Assembly: GCA_014155875.1 (NCBI GenBank)
Contig: JACEFZ010021368.1
Span: 166,501-230,500, forward strand
Origin: Cepaea nemoralis
Lineage: Eukaryota > Mollusca > Gastropoda > Stylommatophora > Helicidae
Reading direction: 5' to 3'
Length of the DNA: 64,000 nucleotides
Positions 55,136-64,000 of the stretch are shown here, in pieces. The position numbers were made by a program, and so were the translations under genes. Numbering within the stretch: position 1 is the stretch's first letter; each line of letters opens with the position of its first letter. The notes below the pieces were generated by a model. It was not told the origin of the DNA. It saw nothing but the letters and a program-made list of their open reading frames with translations, and searched no databases.

Positions 55136-55930
55136 CTGTGCACCAGTCTCGATCAATTTGTTCACTGGCGATTACAGCTTTAACGCTCCTTGCACCATGT
55201 CTCTCTCTTGCTTATAAGAAATTACATCATAGGCAAATCTCAATAAACGTGCAATGCTTATTTCTTCAATACACACGATCTTGCTTGTGAACATGTTGAA
55301 TCGCACAGTAGAGATTGTAGATCATGGCCGTAGGTCGGGCATAATAGTGCCGTGTAGCCGCTTTCCAATTCACCAAAGACGGATGAATATTATGTTGTAT
55401 ATGATTTACGACACGAGATCATATTTGACTCTTATATGCGTCCTCAAGATCTGGCGCAGCTGCCATAGTTTTCAGTATAATATGTTACGCTTTATAAACA
55501 TCAAATACGTTTGAGCAGATCTCTTCTTGGCCGATAACTCATCAGCCTCTTCGGGATAGTTCTTTCCTCTACAAGTATCACTGCAGCTTAAACAATTATC
55601 TTCTCCAAAAGGTTGCTACATGTATTCCGCAAAGATATAATCATGTCACCATTATGTCTTGAATGTCTTGGCTAGGCTTGAGAGGGTGATTACATAGCTG
55701 TACCTTAATCCAAGGGTACTGATGCTGTCTTAATAATTTGCTTAACACAAATAGTCATCTCTTCCAACTCTCTACAACACATATTCTTCTTATTGGCATA
55801 TCTGACCCTGTGTGGCCCTGGCGCAGTGCCTTTTCCTTTGTTTTCAATGTATACTTATTTATGAAACTATCACATATAACTTTATTTTAGCCTTTGCTAC
55901 ACGAAGTTTGAACACCTCTACTTTCTCCGT
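55136..55930. other. No gene seen
   Basis: AT-rich DNA. Confidence 0.4.
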
Positions 55931-56165
55931 GTAAATGGAACATTACCGGTCTCCGTAACGAAGGGTTTATGGACGCGGTTAGTAATCCCGCTTACCCACG
56001 TTTGAAACACAACTGCCCGCGATTTGGCAGCATTCCGTTATGCTTGGTTTTAACGAATGGGAATGGGATTCGGTCGTTCGGGAAACAATGGCAAACTACT
56101 GAACGTAAACTTACCAAGACATCAACAACAGCAGTAAAATGATTATGTTGACACCATGTCCTGTA
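55931..56165 (+). repeat. tRNA-derived SINE, family 1
   Basis: GGTCGTTCGGGAAACAATGG, CAAACTACTGAACG, TTACCAAGACATCAACA and CATGTCCTGTAA keep the family body. Confidence 0.65.
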
Positions 56166-56179
56166 ATCCGTCCATCCAT

Positions 56180-56575
56180 CATGTGCCATGCCGATAAGTT
56201 TTGGCGGTCATGTTTTGCCATCTCACTCGATTACTAGTGTCCTGGATCAGTTTCGGGTTCCTGTCTCGACCATGCCACGTGACCACACCATCCAGGTATT
56301 GACTTCTCGGTCTTCCCCTTGGTTTCTTTGATTTGATCTTGCCAGTTGTCACCAAGTTCTCCAAGTCATTTGTTCTTATAACATAAACAAAAAAAACTGT
56401 CTACGTCTAATGACTAATCAGGTTACGATCTTCATTTGTTTCTTGAAAGACTTGTTCATTGGTTTTTCTGTCTGTCCGTAGTACTCTTTGCATTTTCCTC
56501 AAGAACCACATTTCCACGGCCACTAGATGTTTTTCAGCTTGACTGCTCATTGCCAACGCTTCACACCCTGTAAAG
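56180..56575 (-). pseudogene. RTE LINE post-RT and C-terminus
   Basis: Minus strand: MSSQAEKHLVAVEMWFLRK, RTDRKTNEQVFQETNEDRNL, then after a break LVTTGKIKSKKPRGRPR and MTAKTYRHGT with the natural stop. Confidence 0.85.
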
Positions 56576-56599
56576 GATATGCAAAATAAAAAAAAAAGA

Positions 56600-57616
56600 A
56601 ACAAAAAAACAGAATGCCACATTAAATCGTGACAAGAAATTTATCGACATTGTTACCACATACTCAGACAGAGCTTGTCTCTGATTAACTACTTCAAAAA
56701 TATCGGTTGTTGTTAACAATTATGAGAATAGATTGTAGCTACTGGGAATATGTTTTTCTTTATGTGTCAAGTTCCTTTAAGTTAAAAACAAATACATATT
56801 ACTGACAATTTATTGTGTTAATTTCCCCAAATCATATAGGTCGAATGTGACATTTATTGTGGCACACTCGAGTATATTATTTATATTCTATGTATTTAGT
56901 TAAATATATCACGTTACTGTCAGCGATCAGAATAATCATAATACGTTAAGGTTTCCTTTACTTCTGTTACATTTAGCAATACTTTTCTTTCGTGTCAACA
57001 AGATTCAATATTATTTTGTGAAATAGACTATTTTCTTTTATTACGCCAGGTTCTGTTTAACGAATTAATTATAAATTAACGGGTACTTACTAATGCCTTG
57101 AGAAGAATTGGATACATGACGCAGGTCCAATATTTATATATACTAGTCAACACTCGACGGCGGATGTAGTCAATATCACACAGACTACCTTGACTTATCA
57201 GGACATTTTCAAGTGCATGTTTTAGGCTGAGTAGACCTGGGATCCCAAGTTAATGTATATAATACAATAAACAAACACATATCGGCGATGGGGACAGGTC
57301 GGCAGGCCAGCTTTTAATCCCTGCGGTACCATGGCTTCCGCATACCCTATTACTATCCTTTTTAACGTGTAGTAATTATTCGTGTTCAGTCACATACATA
57401 ACTCAACAATTCCGAAACATTTTGTTTCTGGTCTATAAATGATAACATTGTCTTTCTTACATGCTATCGGTATATAACTTTTGCATGGATTCGAAGCGTG
57501 AACAACGAGAAGACAAGCTGAAAAACGTTAATGCCTCTGGAGATTGGCCTTCTGAGAAAAAATGCAAAGAATGCAATGGACAGAAAAACCAATCACAAAT
57601 TCCTACAATAAACAAA
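56600..57616. other. No gene seen
   Basis: AT-rich DNA. Confidence 0.5.
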
Positions 57617-57882
57617 TGAAAGCCGTAAACTGATTAGATAAATGATACGTCGACAGTCACAATTGTGTTTGACACGTTATGAAAAGAAATTAATTGGCGA
57701 ACTTTGTGACAACTGGCAAAATTGAGGGGACGAACACAAGGGGAAGGCAGAGTAATAAATATGTGGATGTCTTGGCCACATTGTATGGTCGAGACAAGAA
57801 CACAGAGCTGCTATACCACTCTGGTGATCGTGTGAGTCGACTAAACATGACCGCCCATGCTTCCCGGCAAGGCACGTTATGA
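57617..57882 (+). pseudogene. RTE LINE C-terminal fragment
   Basis: NFVTTGKIEGTNTRGRQS, GRDKNTELLYHSGDRVSRL and MTAHASRQGT. The first 110 bp recur inside another LINE at 60507-60623. Confidence 0.8.
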
Positions 57883-58009
57883 TAATTAGTATAAAATAAC
57901 CCAATTTAAGAATTAATATTTTTTCGAACCATAAAAAAATGACAAGTAAGTAGCCACATAACAATAATTGAAACCGAACATTTTATAAGTAATTAATGTC
58001 CCTCTTTTT

Positions 58010-58245
58010 ATAAGAAAGGTTAGGACGTCGCAGTCAAACCCAGCACATTTTTGCTGTTTGTGATCTCTTGGCAAATTTACGTTCAGTAGTTTGCCATTGA
58101 GTTCTGAACGACCGGCCTCGTACAATTTCGTTAAAAACCAACGCAAGGCTGTCTGTTACCAAACAATCCGCAGCTGTGTTTGGGACGATGTATATGGGAT
58201 TGCGAACTGCGTGAGTAGCGCCTTCGCCACGAAGCCGGTACCTCT
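58010..58245 (-). repeat. tRNA-derived SINE, family 1
   Basis: Minus-strand body GTCGTTCAGAACTCAATGG, GCAAACTACTGAACG and TTTGCCAAGAGATC, with a diverged tRNA head at the right (GGCTTCGTGGCGAAGG). Confidence 0.65.
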
Positions 58246-58249
58246 CTAA

Positions 58250-58790
58250 TAAAGGTAGATAGTATATTACAATACAGTTTGAACACTGTGGTAATTATCA
58301 AGTGAGTAATAATGGAGCCGTCCCATGCCAACCTCTTCTCATCAAATAAATCAATTTGCAGATGTCGAAGATTATGTAACGTTGTGTACGGCTGAGTTTT
58401 ACTACATCATACCCTGAACAACTGCAATTAATTGACCATACTATATAAATATGGATATGTCTTGATCTCAAAGACCATTTGAGACTGCCGGTTTGGACAC
58501 AACAATGCACAGTATTTAAATGCTTTTGAGCAGATAAATACTGATCTGCCCATGTGGTAAACGCTAAGGAGGACATCAATGACATACTACCTTCTTTACA
58601 CATACCAATGAATCATTCACTATTCGTCTATTCTCTTAATACGTCTATTTTCATGTGTATTATTTTATAAAGAAGGCGTAAACGATAGTTTGAAAAATTT
58701 ATTGTCCGGCATATATTGCTGCACACACTAGATGCATACGTCAGAACTCACATAATATATCATGAAGAAAAACTATAAATCATGCAAGCT
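58250..58790. other. No gene seen
   Basis: AT-rich DNA. Confidence 0.4.
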
Positions 58791-58956
58791 GAAATATTCA
58801 ACAAGCGTATCTTGACAGCAATTGTCAATTACATTAATTAGAATAGATGGCGAGACATCAGACTGGTTTGACATCAAGCAAGGAGTCCGTCAGGGATGTG
58901 TGCTGCCCCCTATTTGTTTAACATGTATGCCGAAAATATAATGAGACATGTAAGAG

Positions 58957-59724
58957 ATGACATTAGAAATATTGACTCACTTAAAGGAAAAAGCCCAACA
59001 GATGGGGCTGGTTATCAACCAAGATAAGACAGAATATATGGTAATTTCAAGAGACGGAATGGCTAAAAACTCTGGCCACATACAAATAGATAATATGACC
59101 ATTAAAAGAACGGAAACATACAAATACCTGGGTACAATCTTCAACTGCTCCAACATCATAAGGGAAGAAATACAAACTAGAATCAACTCTGGAAATAAGA
59201 TATACTATGCACTACAACATCTACTAAAATCAAAGGCGCTATCTCGTAACACCAAAATCACAATATACAAAACACTGATCAGACCAGTTGTGCTGTATGG
59301 CTCTGAAACCTGGAGTACAACGAAAGGAGACGAAGCCTTGTTACAAACCTTTGAGAACAAAATTTTAAGACACATCTTTGGACCCATTAGGGATACACAA
59401 AGTGGAGAGTGGAAAAGAAGAAGTAACAAAGACATTTATGATTTGTTTAAGTCCCCGCTAATCACTGGTATCATGAAGGCTAATAGACTACAATGGCTGG
59501 GGCATATAGAAAGAATGGAAGATAATAGGGAAACAAAACTCGCTTACACTCAGGAAATAAATGACCGTAGACCCCGAGGTAGACCAAGAAGGCGGTGGAG
59601 AGATAATATACATACAGACCTACAAGCACTTGGAATCAACGACTGGCAAGAGAAGGTCCACCAGAGAGACGAATGGAGACAGATTGTATTTGCAGCAAAG
59701 AACCTCAATGGCTCGGAATGCTGA
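58957..59724 (+). CDS. RTE LINE polyprotein C-terminal part (open)
   Basis: 255 open codons: post-palm region (LVINQDKTEYMVISR), thumb (TYKYLGTIFNCSN), YGSETWSTTKGDE, LQWLGHIERMED, RRPRGRPRRRW, ending AAKNLNGSEC. The catalytic RT motifs lie upstream and are lost to 5' truncation. The lack of stops suggests a recent insertion. The first two codons come from LINE A. Confidence 0.85.
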   Translation: MTLEILTHLKEKAQQMGLVINQDKTEYMVISRDGMAKNSGHIQIDNMTIKRTETYKYLGTIFNCSNIIREEIQTRINSGNKIYYALQHLLKSKALSRNTKITIYKTLIRPVVLYGSETWSTTKGDEALLQTFENKILRHIFGPIRDTQSGEWKRRSNKDIYDLFKSPLITGIMKANRLQWLGHIERMEDNRETKLAYTQEINDRRPRGRPRRRWRDNIHTDLQALGINDWQEKVHQRDEWRQIVFAAKNLNGSEC

Positions 59725-59738
59725 AGAAGAAGAAGAAG
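58961..59738 (+). mobile_element. Nested LINE (B) with (GAA)5 tail
   Basis: Flanked by ATGTAAGAGATGA at 58948-58960 and 59739-59751. 5'-truncated; encodes an uninterrupted C-terminal part of an RTE polyprotein. Confidence 0.93.
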
Positions 59739-60004
59739 ATGTAAGAGATGATATAAACAGGGAGCTATATGATGCCCTAAATATCGGTGGTCATTGACAT
59801 ACCGGAGATTCGATATGCTGATGATACAGTATTGCTATCCACAGCACAGAATGGAATAGAAACCCAAATGAATAGTGAAAATCACAACTTATATATTAAC
59901 ATAGCAAAAACAAAGATAATGCATACAGATAAAACTACTATGGAGAAAGAAATATATGTTAATGATGAACAATTGGAGGTGTTGATTACCAACATGAAAC
60001 GGAA

Positions 60005-60225
60005 GTGGAAATCCAGCAACTAATTCAGGATAATGCTCGCTCGGCTGATGTGATTATCTACACAGATGGGTCGGTGTTGAGAGGTAGGAGAAGTGACTGG
60101 GGGTTCTTAACACAAGCTAATGGTCGACGCTTGGTGCAGGAGAGCCTGGCATATGATACCACAACACATAGCTTAAGAATGGAGATGCAGGCGGTCAGTG
60201 CAGCTTTCCGCTGGATGGAGAATAC

Positions 60226-60265
<40 letters not shown>

Positions 60266-60524
60266 CACACACACACACGCACGCACACCCATTGTGATTG
60301 TAACTGATTCAGAAAGCATGCTGAGGAAGGTGAGGACAGGCAAGCTTCGGGTAGAGTGGCTTGCTTCGCTTCGGAGGTCACGGGTGGCAAGCATTGCCAG
60401 GATCCTTTCTTCGGGGCATGCCAGTGTGTTGGGGAATGAACAGGCGGACAGATTGGCTGGCTCTGCAAAACGTTGTGGAGTATTGATGCATGACAAGGCA
60501 GACGTGGTTGCGGCAGTAAACTGA
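60005..60524 (+). pseudogene. RNase H domain of LINE C, split by (CA)n
   Basis: YTDGS, SLRMEMQAV, TDSESML and GNEQADRLA keep the acidic residues. A (CA)n tract at 60227-60290 adds about 20 His/Thr codons in frame between the Glu and second Asp motifs. A 117-bp foreign piece at 60507-60623 ends the frame. Confidence 0.85.
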
Positions 60525-60623
60525 TTAGATACATTATATGTCGACAGTCACAATTTTTTTTGACACGTTATGAAAAGAAATACATTGGCGAACTGTGTGA
60601 CAACTGGCAAAATTGAGGGGAAC
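60507..60623. repeat. 117-bp insertion of LINE fragment
   Basis: Absent from the sister copy at 3800; flanked by ACGTG at 60502-60506 and 60624-60628. The inserted sequence matches 57620-57730. Confidence 0.75.
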
Positions 60624-61470
60624 ACGTGTACACCACGGATGAGCAAATGGATCACCATGGTCTGGCAAGAATGAGACAGCGAGGAGTGACGAGGGGATCT
60701 GGCCGGAGCTCGAACCTGAGAGGAAAGGCGAGACGGACATATAATCAGATTCCTACTGGTACTGTTGGTGTTGGAACTCTTGGCTGGCTGCTGAGGATGG
60801 GGACGGAGCGCTTATGGGAATGTCCCGAATGTTGTGATGTCGGTTCCTAAATCAAGCAATCAATCAACCAATCAATCAATCATTGATTACCAACAACAGT
60901 GACACAATGAAAGATATTAAACGACAACTATCAATTGCTCTTCACAGACTAAAACAACTGAATAAATTACCGAGTGGGACAGACAGAACTACAAAAATTA
61001 GATTTTTAAGAGCATGCATCTTTCCTATAGCAACATACTCCTGTGAGACCTGGACACTTACTAAATAAGCTGAACAGCGCATAAATGCCTTTGAATATAA
61101 ATGTTATAGACATGTTCTAAGAATATCTTGGGTAAAAAAAAAGAACAAATGCATCCATACTTTAAGAGCTGAATATTGAAGAAGGTTGGCTATTAAAGAC
61201 GATAAAACAAAGAAAATTTAAATCTGTTGGTCACTTGAAACGTCACGAAAGTTTGGAGAGAACAATATTTGTGGGGTATATGCCTGGAAAGAGAGGAAGA
61301 TAAAGGCCAAAGAGAAGATGGGTGCAGGATGTGGCGGTGGATCTCCAGATGGGTGTATCGGACGCGGGACATCTTGCTTATGATCGAGAGGTTTTCCGGA
61401 AGGGTATTATGGGAGCGAGGTTCTGTAAAGGACAGGCTATTGAATTAATTAATTAATTAATTAATTAATT

Positions 61471-61890
61471 TTAAACTGAATGACACATCTTTCTGTTTAC
61501 TCAAAGCTGCCTTGACAATATCAACCACAATTGCGTTGTCTCATTTGTCCATTAAACAATTAATCACGAGCATTACATGATAGGAGGGGAACATTTATGT
61601 TGAAATGCTGTTTCAGTTAAAGACCAGCAAACAGTAAGCGCGTTCTTCCAAAACCAAAGTAAGCTGTAAGGCTGCATCTTTCGCTTAATCTTATGATATG
61701 TATCACTGATAAAAATAAAATAATTGGCAGGTCCGTTTTGACGGATTTATCCAAGCACGTGTATACATTTGCGTTTGCTATATTATTTTTATTTTTATTT
61801 TTTAACGATGCTTGCCATAGCAGTAACAATGAAACTAGTAAATAATGATTGTTGCGGTTATCATCGCGGCTGTGTACACCTTTATTGTCA
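61471..61890. other. No gene seen
   Basis: AT-rich DNA. Confidence 0.4.
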
Positions 61891-61892
61891 TC

Positions 61893-63140
<1,248 letters not shown>

Positions 63141-63803
63141 TAATATGATCTTGCGATCTGCCCTCGTCGCTATAAAACACCATCATTGAGTTTATTTACA
63201 CAAGAAAAATTGCATCTGTTTGTAAAATAAAAAAAGAAATTATGTATTGCCTTTCTTCTCGTATTACTTGGCGGTTATATATTATTATTCTTGTTATTTT
63301 AAAACACTTGTGGGGATTGTGTTAGGTAACAGGGGTTGTTGATGTTGATTTGCATTCTTTAATGTGAGTAAACAGGAAGGGTGACCTTTAACGGCTAATG
63401 TCACACTTTGAGTGTAAGGTGATATAACATGCTTGACTAGTCGCACTGTATGGCTTATGTGGTCAGAATCTGTCAGATAGCCTCACTTAGCGTAACTAAA
63501 GCTGGCACATATTAGATGGCGTTGATTTCATATGATAAGGGCAACATGGCAACTCAGGTGACATATTAACACATAAATTACTAGTCAATGTGGAATATTC
63601 TTTTAAGTGGGGGTGTGATAAACACATATATATATATATGAAACACATAATAACCATATGTTTTTGCGTTCTCGTTCTAAACATTCCCGCAGTTCAAATT
63701 AGCACTCATTACTTTATTAATTAGTCTACTATGTGTATTGTGTAAACATATATATCACTTGAGGTGACTGTCTTTGGGAAGTCTCCCCGACGGAACCATT
63801 AAA
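63141..63803. other. Upstream region of second receptor, no feature seen
   Basis: AT-rich DNA with a short (AT)n at 63627. No promoter motif can be assigned. Confidence 0.4.
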
Positions 63804-64000
63804 ATGAACAAAAGCATTTTTCATATGACAAGACAACACATGCTAAGTAAAGCAATAGAAATCACAAGAAACAATACACTGTTTGAGAGGCCGAACATTT
63901 TGTTGAGCAACGAAGTTATACTGATTTTCCAATGGATTATCTTCACTATTCTTTGCCAGACCATCGTTATATTTGGAATTGTTGCTAACATCATCAACGT
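63804..64000 (+). CDS. Second chemosensory-type 7TM receptor, exon 1 (partial)
   Basis: ATG at 63804 opens MNKSIFHMTRQHMLSK, an extracellular tail with an NNT glycosylation site, then TM1 (IFQWIIFTILCQTIVIFGIV) and ANIIN, the same layout as exon 1 of the first receptor (IIIFEWVVLTF...ATNVINI). It runs off the window before the expected splice donor. Same strand, about 14.5 kb downstream of the first receptor, so tandem duplication is likely. Confidence 0.82.
   Translation, partial: MNKSIFHMTRQHMLSKAIEITRNNTLFERPNILLSNEVILIFQWIIFTILCQTIVIFGIVANIIN

Larger units (their letters stand above)
59995..60882 (+). mobile_element. Nested LINE (C) with RNase H and (AATC)n tail
   Basis: Flanked by TTGATTACCAACA at 59982-59994 and 60883-60895. 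Second copy of the family at 3374-4044. Confidence 0.93.
58800..61470 (+). mobile_element. Host LINE (A), interrupted by two nested LINEs
   Basis: Own segments are 58800-58960, 59739-59994 and 60883-61470. Read together by position they cover RT motif B (VRQGCVL), motif C (IRYADDTVLLST), then RTTKIRFLRACIFPIATYSCETW and a C-terminus, ending in (TTAA)n at 61438-61470. The interruptions carry exact 13-bp duplications of LINE A sequence. Stops are present. Confidence 0.9.

Overview
The window is animal nuclear DNA, most likely from a heterobranch gastropod mollusc (sea-slug or sea-hare type). The organism call is inference. It rests on a three-exon 7TM receptor resembling the gastropod chemosensory receptor expansion, the start of a second, similar receptor at the right edge, and the mix of RTE-type LINEs, Penelope, Gmr1-like Ty3/gypsy, mariner, hAT and tRNA-derived SINEs. 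No bacterial features are present. Almost everything except the two receptor genes is mobile or low-complexity DNA.

Layout: 1-8.6 kb holds SINE and LINE debris, a 476-bp TTC/CTG microsatellite and an orphan zinc-knuckle ORF1. The key object is 8641-22388, a Polinton/Maverick-type virus-like element of 13,748 bp. It begins AG, ends CT and is flanked by the near-identical 6-bp sequences TCTGGC and TCTGGT. It is almost entirely an inverted repeat. Two arms of about 5.9 and 5.5 kb each carry, running inward, a packaging-type ATPase, a small basic protein, a conserved unknown, a chromodomain integrase, a small membrane protein, a penton-like protein, a Gly-rich basic protein and the N-terminal half of an F54H12.2-like major capsid protein. 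Both capsid genes break off into the same tandem repeat array. No DNA polymerase B or protease is visible. A 5'-truncated LINE sits between the arms beside a small hairpin. Successive ORFs in each arm meet at TAATG or ATGA junctions and are preceded by a 9-codon upstream ORF that ends 2 nt before the first gene.

22.4-30.8 kb holds LINE fragments, GA/GT/GGGTG low-complexity DNA and a broken mariner. From 30809 to 49297 the first receptor gene is spread over three exons (351 codons, phases consistent). Its introns of about 10.5 and 6.9 kb contain a Penelope fragment, a GTF2IRD2-like hAT relic, a Ty3/gypsy element with integrase upstream of reverse transcriptase (Gmr1-like order), SINE clusters and an RTE LINE with a 427-codon open RT.

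49.3-63.8 kb is more LINE, SINE and LTR-like debris, including a clean nested set of three LINEs dated by two exact 13-bp target duplications. At 63804 the first exon of a second, similar receptor begins and runs off the window, suggesting a tandem receptor cluster. Comparisons were made by eye; no alignment or database search was run.
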